Shown in pieces: positions 1 through 8,369 of a stretch of 64,000 nt of DNA (within the stretch, counting starts at the first letter, position 1; each line of letters starts with the position of its first letter). Source of the DNA: Mycobacterium intracellulare ATCC 13950 (GTDB lineage Bacteria > Actinomycetota > Actinomycetes > Mycobacteriales > Mycobacteriaceae); NCBI RefSeq assembly GCF_000277125.1, contig NC_016946.1, positions 2,666,001-2,730,000 of the forward strand, read 5' to 3'. The notes below the pieces were generated by a model, which searched no databases, was not told where the DNA came from, and saw only the letters and a program-made list of their open reading frames with translations. The position numbers and the translations under genes were made by a program.

Positions 1-1154
1 GATTGGCGTCCGAATTACATTCCACGGCAGCGTCTTACGGGACTGTGATCTCGGAGTTGAAAGCAGGTTGGAATGGCCCCTCCTCGATTGCAATGGCGTC
101 GGCGGCGGCACCGTACGTTGCGTGGCTGATCGGGAGCGCCGCGCAGGCCGAGCAGTCGGCCAGTCAGGCGAAGGCGGCGGCGGGCGCGTATGAGGCGGTC
201 TTCGCGGCCACGGTGCCGCCGCCGGTGATCGCGGCCAACCGGGCGTTGTTGGCGTCACTGGTCGCGACCAACATCCTGGGCCAAAACACCCCGGCCATCG
301 CGGCCACCGAGGCCCAGTACGCCGAGATGTGGGCCCAAGACGCGGCCGCGATGTATGGCTATGCGGGTTCCTCGGCGGCCGCGACTCAACTGGCCCCGTT
401 CACCACGCCGCCGACGACCACCGACGGCGGCGCGGAAACCAACCAGGCCGCCGCGGTCGCCTCGGCGGCCCAGTCCTCGGCGAGCTCCAACGTGGAATCC
501 GCGGTCTCCCAGGCGCTCTCGCAGGCCCCAGCTGCGGCACAAACCGCGGCGACGACGTCGCCGGGAATCTCGCTCGGCCTCGGGGAAGCCACGGGAGGCC
601 TGAAGAGTTTCAACAACTTCCTCAACGTCCTGACCGGGCCCTACTCGCCGATCGGCATCGGGACCGCGGGGAAGGGTTTTTATCAGCTCGCGCTCAATGT
701 CCGCGGGATGGGCGCCAACCTGGGAAGCATCGGTGGCACACTGCATCCGAAAGGCCTCCATGGGGTTCTGGCTCCGCTGCTGCACAGCGATCTGCTGACC
801 GGCTCCACCTCGTTCCAGCCGGCGGGTGCGGGAGCGGTGTCGGCGGCAGTGGGTCGTGCCGGTGTCGTCGGATCGTTGTCGGTGTCGGCGAACTGGGCCT
901 CGGCCGCGCCCGCGATCAGGACCCTGGCCGCCGAGCTGCCCGAGACGATGCTCGACGCCGCACCGGCGATGACCGTCAATCCCGGCCAGGGCCTGTTCGG
1001 CCCCACCGCCCTGTCGAGCCTGGCCGGACGCGCCGTCGGGGGCAGCGCCACCCGCGCGGTGGCCGGGCCGGCGGTCCGGGTGCCCGGGGCGGTGGCCGTT
1101 GATGACATCGCCACCACCTCCACGGTCATCGTGATCCCGCCGAACGCGAAATAA
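1..1154 (+). CDS. PPE family protein, 5' end outside window
   Basis: The frame is open from the window edge to TAA at 1152-1154, giving 383 visible residues. The first residues align with about position 37 of a normal PPE domain, just after the usual PPE motif, so roughly 36 N-terminal residues lie upstream. Typical PPE-domain stretches follow: a GPSS-MA block, then [19 protein letters not shown] and the NTPAIAATE block. Near residue 290 sits GSLSVSANW, a variant of the GxxSVPxxW signature, which places it in the PPE-SVP group with Ser for Pro. PPE proteins are usually secreted by ESX type VII systems, often with a PE partner; no PE gene is visible here. A PPE remnant starts 15 bases downstream. 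Confidence 0.93.
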   Translation, partial: LASELHSTAASYGTVISELKAGWNGPSSIAMASAAAPYVAWLIGSAAQAEQSASQAKAAAGAYEAVFAATVPPPVIAANRALLASLVATNILGQNTPAIAATEAQYAEMWAQDAAAMYGYAGSSAAATQLAPFTTPPTTTDGGAETNQAAAVASAAQSSASSNVESAVSQALSQAPAAAQTAATTSPGISLGLGEATGGLKSFNNFLNVLTGPYSPIGIGTAGKGFYQLALNVRGMGANLGSIGGTLHPKGLHGVLAPLLHSDLLTGSTSFQPAGAGAVSAAVGRAGVVGSLSVSANWASAAPAIRTLAAELPETMLDAAPAMTVNPGQGLFGPTALSSLAGRAVGGSATRAVAGPAVRVPGAVAVDDIATTSTVIVIPPNAK

Positions 1155-1168
1155 GGAAAGGCACGGCC

Positions 1169-1345
1169 ATGGTTTTCGCCGATTTGGCGGCGGTGCCACC
1201 AGAGGTCATCTCCATCCAGCTCTACGCCGGTCCGCATCCTCTTACGGCTCGGCGATTTCGAATCTGACCAGCGAGTCGCGGGAGGGTCCGTCGTCGGCCT
1301 CCATGGCGGCCGCGGCGGCGCTGGTGCGCCGTGCGCGCCCAATGT
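1169..1345 (+). pseudogene. PPE gene remnant with internal deletion
   Basis: An ATG at 1169 behind GGAAAG opens a frame reading MVFADLAAVPPEVISIQLYA, a recognisable PPE start, but it stops at 1265-1267 after 32 residues. In another frame from about 1232 the reading SYGSAISNLTSESREGPSS continues the same domain, about 25 residues further along than it should be. Roughly 80 bases that would encode the PGSGPMLAAAAAWD region are missing and the frame is broken. Similarity fades near 1325. It is most simply a decayed tandem copy of the preceding PPE gene. A product of only 32 residues could be made from the intact start. Confidence 0.75.
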
Positions 1346-1363
1346 TGTTGCGGCACTGGTGCG

Positions 1364-1828
1364 TCAGGTGTTCGCTTGGTCGCTGGTCAAAGCCCGCTCT
1401 GCTGTTCGCAGGACCATGCGGATTCCCAATCCGATTAAGGGCGCATAGAGCCGGGTGAATAAGCCAGCGAGGACGGGGCTTTTGAGGCGGAAGCTTGTTG
1501 TCCATAGAACTTCGGTGCCTCCCGGCACCTCCTGCAACGTCACCGAGCCACCGCTGTGTTGCGCTGGCGGCACGGTTGACAGGGCTTGGTAGCTAATCGA
1601 GTGTGGCCGTTCGAACGCCGTGACCACTTCGGTGACTTTCGAACCCGAGCTGGCGAATTCACGAATTGAGCCGACTCCAAAAGGCTCTGGCCCATCGACC
1701 GGGCGAACGCGGGAGTAAAACATCCCCGGTATGTCACTCCAATTGTTTCCGTTAATGAGCCAGTCGAACACCGCGTCGATCGGCGCGGCGATGGTCCGAC
1801 GCCGGCTTACCGTCCGCATTGCGCCCAT
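1364..1828 (-). CDS. SRPBCC family protein (polyketide cyclase/dehydrase-like)
   Basis: The 154-residue protein opens with a typical SRPBCC beginning (TIAAPIDAVFDWLINGNNW, residues 12-30), has the middle GSIREF strand, and ends in the long C-terminal helix. This START-like fold binds hydrophobic ligands; mycobacterial members are often annotated as polyketide cyclases without a known substrate. A second Met at 1819 is an alternative start. It is a single gene converging on the PPE remnant. No catalytic residue can be named, so the ligand is unknown. Confidence 0.8.
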   Translation of the reverse strand: MGAMRTVSRRRTIAAPIDAVFDWLINGNNWSDIPGMFYSRVRPVDGPEPFGVGSIREFASSGSKVTEVVTAFERPHSISYQALSTVPPAQHSGGSVTLQEVPGGTEVLWTTSFRLKSPVLAGLFTRLYAPLIGLGIRMVLRTAERALTSDQANT

Positions 1829-2035
1829 CGATCATTCCGACCGGTAGGTTCGCGGGCCACCGGAGCTGCTGCGCAAAGGGCTGACCGCGCGCATCGCGAT
1901 CGTCACGGTTGCCATCGATGTCAATGCGGGCCTTTCCCTCGAGGTACGAGCATTATCGAACCGAGGCGGGCGACGGGGTCAAGACCGTGCTGGCAAATCG
2001 AGAACAATTTGCGGTTCCGAGATCCAGACTCCCGC

Positions 2036-2686
2036 TTACGATCCCTGCGCGAGCTCCAACGCCGCCGCGACGACCGGCTTGGCCCAAGCCGGTGTGGAGC
2101 TCAAGTCGGACGGCCCGACGATGCGGCCGCGGTCCATGTGCAACACCAAGACCGGCTTCGGCGCCTGCCCCTCGGCGGGATCGGCGCTCGCCGAGTTGTC
2201 ATACATCCGCAACCCGGTGAGCACCGGCAGTAGTTTCACGAGATTGATCAGGCTGTGGCGGTAACGGCGACGGACGTCGGCGTCGGAAATGTCATGCCCG
2301 CCGGCGCGGACCCGTTGGCGGACCCGCTCGATGCAGGTATCGGCGCTGTCGAGGCCGACATAGAAAACATGGACCTCGAGTCCGCGCTTGGCGGCCTCGG
2401 CCAGCAGTGCCGGCATCGTGGTGCCGCCGAGCGTGGTCTCGAAGGTGAAGTCGAGGCGTTGATCGATCGCCCGCTGCAGCATCTTTCGGCCCTGTTCCCA
2501 CGCCGCGGCGTTGGCCTCGGCCTGGCCCAATCCGGGGTTGGCCGCCATGATCTCTCGCGCGGCCTCGTCCGGGTTGTAGTACTCACCGCCCTTGTCGCGG
2601 ATCGTCGCGCCCACGACGCTGCTCTTGCCGACGCCGTTGACGCCCGCCAACACGTGTATCTGCGCCGGTGTCGTCGTGCGAGCCAT
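2036..2686 (-). CDS. Zeta-toxin-like P-loop kinase (probable toxin)
   Basis: This 216-residue P-loop protein has Walker A GVNGVGKSS at residues 15-23, then a YNPDEAA motif and FETTLGG, the arrangement of COG4185/zeta-type small-molecule kinases. Characterised zeta toxins phosphorylate UDP-sugars and poison peptidoglycan synthesis; this target is inferred, not shown. It starts 13 bases after the stop codon of a Phd/YefM-type antitoxin gene and has no clear ribosome binding site of its own, so translation is probably coupled. Antitoxin first and toxin second is the classical order. It could also be a non-toxic kinase that keeps an unrelated neighbour. Confidence 0.8.
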   Translation of the reverse strand: MARTTTPAQIHVLAGVNGVGKSSVVGATIRDKGGEYYNPDEAAREIMAANPGLGQAEANAAAWEQGRKMLQRAIDQRLDFTFETTLGGTTMPALLAEAAKRGLEVHVFYVGLDSADTCIERVRQRVRAGGHDISDADVRRRYRHSLINLVKLLPVLTGLRMYDNSASADPAEGQAPKPVLVLHMDRGRIVGPSDLSSTPAWAKPVVAAALELAQGS

Positions 2687-2699
2687 GGGCCGCGCCGGA

Positions 2700-3056
2700 T
2701 CAGCGCAGCGGCGCGGTGCGTGCCGCCTTCACCGCGGCGGCGCCCAGCTCTTCCGGTGTGGCGTCGAACGCGGCGGCGACCCCGGCTTTGGCCTTCGGCG
2801 TCTGCATGGTCGCCAGCAGTTCGTCGAAGCGTGCACTGAGGTCGTCGAGGGCGGGTGCCGCCGTTGCGGCCAGGGCCTCGAATTCGGCGTACGACAGCAG
2901 CACTGCCCTGGGGGTGTTGTGCTTGGTGATCACCACCGCCCCGCTGACCGCGGCCTCATCGAAGACTGTGCCGAACTCATTTTTGAGGCGGCTGGCGGTC
3001 ACCGAGGGGACATCGACGAGCTTGCCGTCGCGGTTGCGGAACGAGACGGTGGACAT
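2700..3056 (-). CDS. Phd/YefM family antitoxin
   Basis: The 118-residue protein has a Phd-like core at residues 19-62: VTASRLKNEFG, then a helix, then VVITKHNTPRAVLLSYAEFEAL, which is the DNA-binding and dimerisation fold of Phd/YefM. The C-terminal half is Ala-rich and helical and would be the toxin-neutralising part. A strong AAGGAGGG precedes the ATG by about six bases. The toxin gene lies 13 bases downstream on the same strand. Phd-type antitoxins usually repress their own promoter. The pairing is notable because zeta kinases are classically held by epsilon- or PezA-type antitoxins. Confidence 0.85.
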   Translation of the reverse strand: MSTVSFRNRDGKLVDVPSVTASRLKNEFGTVFDEAAVSGAVVITKHNTPRAVLLSYAEFEALAATAAPALDDLSARFDELLATMQTPKAKAGVAAAFDATPEELGAAAVKAARTAPLR

Positions 3057-3241
3057 GGCGCTCCCTCCTTGGTCTGCACCTTAGCCATTCTAGCTGCTTT
3101 GTCCATTTTGTACGAATGGCCTATTTTGCGCCGAGAACCTCTGCCTTATCGTTCGGGCACTCATCGAAAAAATTGCGCAGCGCAGTCGCTACAGATGAGC
3201 TACCAGCAAGGCGCGCGATGCGTCGCTGTAGCGTGACGGCC

Positions 3242-3799
3242 GTGAACTCGTTCCGGATGTATTCGTCTGTGGCGCTCGCGGCCGGCGCCGCGGCAACCGC
3301 TCTCCTGCTCGCTGGATCGGGCACGGCCAACGCGGCCGACTCGTGCCCAACCGCGGCACCGCAGAATGGTGGAACGCCTGACTGGACCCTCGCCGGGAAC
3401 ACGGGGAGCGTCGCCGTCACCGGGTCCACCGACACGACGGCCCCGCGGGTGACCGTGACGGCACCGTTCGCCGTGACCCAGACGCAGGTGCATACGCTGC
3501 GCGCCGGAGATGGACCCGTGGTCTCGAGCACCGCGAAGGTCTCCGTCTGCTACATGGGTGTCAATGGTCGTGACGGGTCGGTGTTCGACAGCAGCTACCA
3601 ACGCGGCGCCCCCGTCGACTTCCCGCTCACGGGCGTCGTGCCGGGCTTCCAAAAGGCCATCGCGGGACAAAAGGTGGGGTCCACCGTCGCCGTCGCGATG
3701 GTCCCCGCGGATGGCTACCCCGAAGGTCAGCCCAGCGCCGGAATCCGCCCGGGTGACACGCTGGTTTTCGCGATCAAGATCCTCAGCACATCGGGCTAG
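3242..3799 (+). CDS. Secreted FKBP-type peptidyl-prolyl cis-trans isomerase
   Basis: From the GTG at 3242 (alternative ATG 3257) the protein has a signal peptide with an Ala/Leu-rich core ending at GTANAAD, then a linker and a C-terminal FKBP domain. Domain landmarks are VSVCYMGVNGRDGSVFDSS, FPLTGVVPGFQKAIAGQKVG and the closing IRPGDTLVFAIKIL strand, in the normal order. FKBPs speed proline isomerisation during folding; the signal peptide puts this one in the envelope or outside. The frame runs open further upstream, but only this start gives a proper export signal. It stands alone and converges on the NTF2-like gene 30 bases away. Confidence 0.88.
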   Translation: MNSFRMYSSVALAAGAAATALLLAGSGTANAADSCPTAAPQNGGTPDWTLAGNTGSVAVTGSTDTTAPRVTVTAPFAVTQTQVHTLRAGDGPVVSSTAKVSVCYMGVNGRDGSVFDSSYQRGAPVDFPLTGVVPGFQKAIAGQKVGSTVAVAMVPADGYPEGQPSAGIRPGDTLVFAIKILSTSG

Positions 3800-3829
3800 C
3801 TCCGCCCGCCAAACACCCTGCGCCGGCGA

Positions 3830-4273
3830 CTAATTCGTCAGCGGGGCGAACATCAGCGCGGGATCGATGCCGAGTTGCTGCGCGACGTGGGCGGTGTCCC
3901 AATACTCTCGCCAATGAGCGATCGCACCGTCGCGAACCTCGAAAATGGCTGTGACATAAAACGTGACGGCCACGCCATTCATAGAGTTCACGTCGACTCG
4001 TTCGACGACGACGGTGTCGCCGTCGGACACGATCGTGCGGATCTCGCTCCCCTCGACCATGCCGGTCGACAGCGTGTTGTGCTTCTCGAGTTCTGCGCGC
4101 GCCGCGTCGCGTCCCCGCACGACCGGGGACAGCGGAACGTGGAGTTGCCACACGAAGTCCTCGGCCATGAGCGCGGTCATCGCGTCGATGTCCATGCTCT
4201 CGCCGTAAGCGGCATGTATAAAGTCGACCACGATCTTCTCGTTGTCGTTTTTGGTCGCAACACTTTTCGACAT
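3830..4273 (-). CDS. NTF2-like (SnoaL/limonene-epoxide-hydrolase fold) protein
   Basis: The 147-residue protein has the cone-shaped NTF2 fold pattern: helical residues 10-40, MTALMAEDFVWQLHVP, and a final AIFEVRDGAIAHWREYWDTA block. The Arg/Asp pattern of the last strand resembles the SnoaL and limonene-1,2-epoxide hydrolase groups, which act on small cyclic substrates. The substrate cannot be read from the sequence. It is encoded alone between convergent FKBP and a co-directional SDR gene 158 bases upstream, and a redox partnership with that SDR is possible but unproven. Confidence 0.78.
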   Translation of the reverse strand: MSKSVATKNDNEKIVVDFIHAAYGESMDIDAMTALMAEDFVWQLHVPLSPVVRGRDAARAELEKHNTLSTGMVEGSEIRTIVSDGDTVVVERVDVNSMNGVAVTFYVTAIFEVRDGAIAHWREYWDTAHVAQQLGIDPALMFAPLTN

Positions 4274-4431
4274 CGCGTTTTCCCTTAAGTGCCAGTGCGG
4301 GTGTTCGTCATTCGTCGAACTGTAGAGGGCCGCGCCCGTCGGCGTCCGCGCTTCGCGCGATTCGCGCAGGTATACGAAGCGCTTAGCTCCACGCTGTGGT
4401 GGGTACTGCCGTGGCAGCCGCGCGTTCTGCG

Positions 4432-5193
4432 TCAGACTTGGTTGAATCCACCGTCGGCGGTAACCGTGGATCCCGTGGTGAAGCTGGACAGATCGCTCGC
4501 CAAAAAGACCGCGGCATTGGCGATCTCGATGGGATCGGCGAAGCGACCCAATGGAATGGTCGCGATGCGGCCGGCGCGGAACTCTTCGATCGACGCTTCC
4601 GGGTCGGTTTGCGCGGCCAGTCTATCGCTGCCCGGGGTGGCGGTGGACCCAGAGACGATGACGTTGACCCGGATGTTGCGGTCGGCGAGCTCGTTGGCCC
4701 AGGCGCGGGCCAGTGATCGGACGGCAGCCTTGGTGGCGGCGTAGATGCTCAGCCCGGCGCGGCCGCGGTCGGCGGTGGTGGAGCCCGTCAGGATGACCGA
4801 GGCGCCGTCGTTGAGCAGGGGCAGCGCTTTTTGGACGGTGTGCACGACCCCCTTGACGTTGGTGGTCAGCAGCGCGTCGAGGTCATCGTCGGTGATCTCC
4901 CCCAGCCGCGCAACCCGGGTCACCCCCGCGTTGGCCATGACGATGTCGAGGCCCCGGCCGGCGGACTCGACCTCCCCATAGAGCCGATCCAAGTCCTCCG
5001 GAACGCCGACATCGCCGGCCACGGCGGTTGCCCTCGGTCCCAATTTGCTTGCCGCGGTATCGAGTTCGGTCTGACGCCGGCCCGTGATGAACACCCGTTC
5101 GGCACCTTCGGCGAGGAATCGCTCGGCGGTGGCCAGCCCGATCCCCGAATTGGCGCCGGTCACGACGGCGGTCTTGCGGTCGAGCAATCCCAT
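4432..5193 (-). CDS. SDR family NAD(P)-dependent oxidoreductase
   Basis: A classical short-chain dehydrogenase of 253 residues: TGANSGIG cofactor-binding turn at 13-20, NAG motif near 89-91, catalytic Ser in ILTGS, and Tyr-x3-Lys in IYAATK. The C-terminus ends GSTVTADGGFNQV, typical of FabG-like SDRs, where residues after TG and ADGG close the active site. The substrate is unknown. The enzyme would be cytosolic. The nearest upstream stretch (5194-5552) holds no convincing gene. Confidence 0.9.
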   Translation of the reverse strand: MGLLDRKTAVVTGANSGIGLATAERFLAEGAERVFITGRRQTELDTAASKLGPRATAVAGDVGVPEDLDRLYGEVESAGRGLDIVMANAGVTRVARLGEITDDDLDALLTTNVKGVVHTVQKALPLLNDGASVILTGSTTADRGRAGLSIYAATKAAVRSLARAWANELADRNIRVNVIVSGSTATPGSDRLAAQTDPEASIEEFRAGRIATIPLGRFADPIEIANAAVFLASDLSSFTTGSTVTADGGFNQV

Positions 5194-5552
5194 TCAGTTC
5201 TCCCGGTGTCGGCGCGGCGGTGTCGGCGGTCTATGCCCGAGTTCGTTTGGAAGCCGGGTCATTTCCAGCAAACCCGATGAGGTATTCGTGCAGCCCCTGC
5301 GGTGTCAGCGTGTTCATCGGTGGCGCGCCTCCGGATTCGATGTGCTGTGGCTGTGTGGATGCGTCAGCCGCTTCGTCGACGCCTCGATCATGCCGCGGAT
5401 CGCCCGCGCTGGCGCCATCGCCCCCTGCGTGAGCGCTCCGGTCTGACCGTATTGTCTGCAGCATGATCGCCGCTTTGATCGTGTCGCCGTGGTCAGTGCC
5501 CAGCCGCTTCCGAGCACCCGGCGAATCCGCACGCTAGAGCCGGTACAGGCGC
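5194..5552. other. Intergenic stretch without a convincing gene
   Basis: These 359 bases separate the leftward SDR gene from the rightward GAP-family gene. Short frames exist on both strands, but none has family resemblance, a good ribosome binding site or consistent codon use. One leftward frame ends MNTLTPQGLHEYLIGFAGND and could be a gene remnant. The region presumably holds the two divergent promoters; no clear consensus was seen. Confidence 0.5.
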
Positions 5553-6236
5553 GTGGCAGCTCTGATTCTTGCCCTGGCGGGGCTGGCGTTTCTCGATTCG
5601 CTGAACGTCCTCAACGTGGGCGTCGTCTCGGCGGTCATCTTCGACAGCCGGCTCGGTCGCCGCTCCCCCATCCCGGGCGCCTTGAGCTTCGTCGCGGGCG
5701 TGTTCGCCGTGACGACCACCTTCGGCCTGTGCACGGTGCTGGGTATCAGCTTCATCACCGAGGCGTTCGATTTTCACATCACGCCGGCCATCCGGTTTCG
5801 TGGCGAATTGCTGTTGGGGATCGTGCTGATCGGCTTGGCATACTTCCCGCTGACCGCACAATCGTCGGCGCCCGGCTGGGCGATGGCGGCCATGCGCAAA
5901 CGTCCGTGGCTGCTCGGATTCCTCGGGCTGGCGGTGGGAAGCGGACAAGCGCCGACCGCGGTGCCCTACCTCACGGGGCTGGCCATGCTGGCCGCGTTGC
6001 ATCCCCGGCCCCCGCTCTGGCCGCTGGTCATCATCACCTACTGCGCAATCGCGGTGTCGCCGCCGCTGGCGATCCTTGCGCTGTCGATGAGACGAACGGT
6101 GCGGGCCGCGCGCATTCAGCGGGGACTGGTGCGCGCGCTCACCCGCTACGGCCCCATGTCGGTGCGGCTTCTGTTTCTCGTTTTCGGGGTCGGCCTCATC
6201 GCCGATGCGCTCGTCAATCACAGCGCCCTCTGGTGA
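5553..6236 (+). CDS. GAP (Sap) family membrane protein
   Basis: The 227-residue protein is almost all membrane segments, about six, starting immediately at the GTG with ALILALAGLAFLDSLNVLNVG. That opening, with small residues around a polar LDSLN motif, is typical of the GAP/Sap family (for example the sulfolipid-1-addressing protein of M. tuberculosis and glycopeptidolipid-addressing proteins), which act in surface lipid transport. A cytoplasmic loop rich in Arg/Lys lies around residues 105-117 (MAAMRKRPW). No lipid biosynthesis genes are adjacent, so the lipid concerned is not known. The gene is followed 52 bases later by a damaged methyltransferase gene. Confidence 0.82.
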   Translation: MAALILALAGLAFLDSLNVLNVGVVSAVIFDSRLGRRSPIPGALSFVAGVFAVTTTFGLCTVLGISFITEAFDFHITPAIRFRGELLLGIVLIGLAYFPLTAQSSAPGWAMAAMRKRPWLLGFLGLAVGSGQAPTAVPYLTGLAMLAALHPRPPLWPLVIITYCAIAVSPPLAILALSMRRTVRAARIQRGLVRALTRYGPMSVRLLFLVFGVGLIADALVNHSALW

Positions 6237-6288
6237 CGCGCGATCCTTTCTCACGTTCTGCATAGCGAGCTGGATTACGTTGTCGCGT

Positions 6289-7055
6289 GTGACTGATCGT
6301 CAAGCGCGCGCAATGTCGTTCGGATCGATCGCCGAAAACTACGACGGGCTGCGTCCGCAGGCCCCGCGGCAGGCGGTGGACTGGTTGATGCCATCGGAGT
6401 GCGAGGTGGCCGTCGACGTGGGCGCGGGGACGGGGCTGTTCACCCGCACGCTCATCGGCAGGGCGGCACAGGTCATCGCCGTCGAGCCCGACGCCCGGAT
6501 GCGCGCGGTGCTGGCCGAGCGCTCCCCCGGCGTCCGCGTCCTCGAGGGCAGCGGTGAGTCGATCCCACTCCCCGACCGTGCCGCGGACGCCGTGTTCGTC
6601 TCGGCGGCGTGGCACTGGATGGATCCCGAACGGGCGGTTCCGGAAATCGGGCGGGTGCTTCGCGACGGCGGGCGCTTCGGCCTGATTTGGACCAGTCGCG
6701 ATCGCGACGTGGACTGGGTCCGCGACCTCGACCTGCTGCCCGGCGACGAAAGGACTGAGGCGGATGCCCCCGAACGCTTCCGCCAGCTCCACGAAAACGT
6801 CACACTCCCCGATCCGCAGATCTTCCACCAGGTGGCCCGCGAGGCGTTCACCTTCGTGCGCACGATGAGGCTCGACGACGTCATCGGGATGGTGGGCACC
6901 TACAGCAGATCATCACCGCGTCTCCCGACGACCGCGAACGCCGGCTGGCCAACGCCCGCGCTGTGTTGCGTGAGCGCTTCCCCGCGGCTGATTCGATCGA
7001 CGTCCCCATGCAGTCCCGCTGCTGGCGCGCCGACCGGATGCCCCGCGGCTGTTAG
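6289..7055 (+). pseudogene. Class I SAM-dependent methyltransferase, frameshifted
   Basis: Starting at GTG 6289 (or ATG 6313) the protein has the SAM-binding motif VDVGAGTGLFTRTL near residues 43-56, an acidic EPD after strand 2, and AWHWMDPERAVPEIGRVL, as in the methyltransferase-11 family. After residue 205 (VGTYS, about 6905) the frame departs from family sequence. The sequence IITASPDDRERRLANARAVL and the ending SRCWRADRMPRGC continue in the frame reached by restoring one C in AGC(C)AG near 6906. That frame ends at TAG 7053-7055, overlapping the convergent peptidase stop. A one-base deletion is therefore likely, either a real mutation or a sequencing error. Confidence 0.78.
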
Positions 7056-8287
7056 GCCTGGGGTCCCTCCGACGGCGGCCACGGCGTGCCGGGCGACGCC
7101 TCGCCCGGGCTTTCGTAATCGCCGCGAGACAGCGGCACCCACCGCTCGCTGGGCGCGGGCTGCTTCGACGACGGAAAGTCGCGCAGACTGCCCGTCGGCT
7201 TGGCGTCCCACTTGGCGAACGTCAACGGCGTCTGCAGCCATGCATGCAGCAGGTTGTAGGCGGCTTCGAGCGAATCGATGTGGGTGCGCTCCCAGCCGTG
7301 GCTGCCGTCGAGACCGAAGCCGACGAGCGCGGCGCGGGTGTTCGCGCCCGCCTCGATCGCCGCGGCGGCGTCGGAACGGTAGTAGCGAAAGATGTCGCGC
7401 GCGAACGGGATTCCCCGCTCCTGGGCGAGGCGGCAGAGCTTGCGGGTCAGGTGGTAGTCGAAGGGCCCGTGCATATCGGCCATCGGGATCGTCACGCCGT
7501 CCTCGAGCGAGTGCTGCCCGGGCGCGCACACCGCGTTGTCCACCGACACCAATTCGGCGACGTCGGCGGGCAGCCCGTGGCTGGCCCCGTGGCCGACCTC
7601 CTCGGTGATGGTGACCATGATCGTGGTGCGGTGCGGCAGCACCACCTTGTTCTCGGAGAAGTTCTTGGCCAGCGCGAGCGCGATCGCGACGCCCGCCTTT
7701 CCGTCCAGGTGGCGGGAGACGATGAAGCCGTCGGCGGTGAGCTCGGGGCTGGTGATCAACGCGACGAAGTCGCCGATTTGCAGGCCGAGGCGAAGCAGGT
7801 CCTCGCGCGAGGACACCTTGCGGTCGATCCGAACCTCGACGTGGTCCCAGTCGGTGGGTTGGGTGTCGATCTCGTCGCCGAACGCATGTCCGCTGGACTT
7901 GAGCGGCATGACCGTGCCGGTGATGAACTCGTCGGGGTCGTCGATGAAGATGCGCACGCGGGCTCCCGCGGCGAACCGGGCCGAGAAGGTGCCGACCGGG
8001 ACCAGTCCCAGGCGGCCGTTGTCCTTGAGGTCGCGGACCATGCAGCCGATGGTGTCCGAATGAACCACCAGCGCCCGGTCGGTGGTCGCCGACTCCCCCG
8101 GGAGCTCCGCGGTCAGCGCCCCGCGCCGCGTCAGCGTGAACGGCACGCCGAAGTCGTCGAGGATGTCGCCGATCACCTGCATCACGGCATCCGTGCGCCC
8201 CGACGGACTCGGGGTCTGCAGCAGTGCGAGCAGCGTGTCGATCATCCACGTGCGGTCGGCCTCGGCCATGGCCGCGGTCTCGCCCAC
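7052..8287 (-). CDS. M42-type peptidase of the NAGGN osmoprotectant family
   Basis: The 411-residue protein matches the co-catalytic zinc aminopeptidase fold of M42/M20 enzymes: HSDTIGCM (His and Asp metal region), DGKAG (bridging Asp) and ITEEVGHG (catalytic and metal-binding Glu). Its overall form, including the YYRSDAAAAIEAG block, resembles the peptidase associated with N-acetylglutaminylglutamine amide (TIGR03106). The partner synthetase and acetyltransferase genes are absent from this window, so a general peptidase role is equally possible. GTG 8287 is chosen because AGAGGAG sits five bases upstream; a start at 8269 is the alternative. Confidence 0.82.
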   Translation of the reverse strand: MGETAAMAEADRTWMIDTLLALLQTPSPSGRTDAVMQVIGDILDDFGVPFTLTRRGALTAELPGESATTDRALVVHSDTIGCMVRDLKDNGRLGLVPVGTFSARFAAGARVRIFIDDPDEFITGTVMPLKSSGHAFGDEIDTQPTDWDHVEVRIDRKVSSREDLLRLGLQIGDFVALITSPELTADGFIVSRHLDGKAGVAIALALAKNFSENKVVLPHRTTIMVTITEEVGHGASHGLPADVAELVSVDNAVCAPGQHSLEDGVTIPMADMHGPFDYHLTRKLCRLAQERGIPFARDIFRYYRSDAAAAIEAGANTRAALVGFGLDGSHGWERTHIDSLEAAYNLLHAWLQTPLTFAKWDAKPTGSLRDFPSSKQPAPSERWVPLSRGDYESPGEASPGTPWPPSEGPQA

Positions 8288-8369
8288 CTTGTCTCCTCTC
8301 GAGTCGTCGGGAATCGCGTACAACCTACCGTGTGGCCGACCCCGATCGCTCTGCCCGGCCTAATCCGAG

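Noticed and set aside
6205..7608. Methyltransferase read through to 7608 as one 467-codon gene
   Set aside because: After residue 205 the frame is antisense to the M42 peptidase and Arg/Pro/Ala-rich; the true continuation is in another frame ending at 7055.
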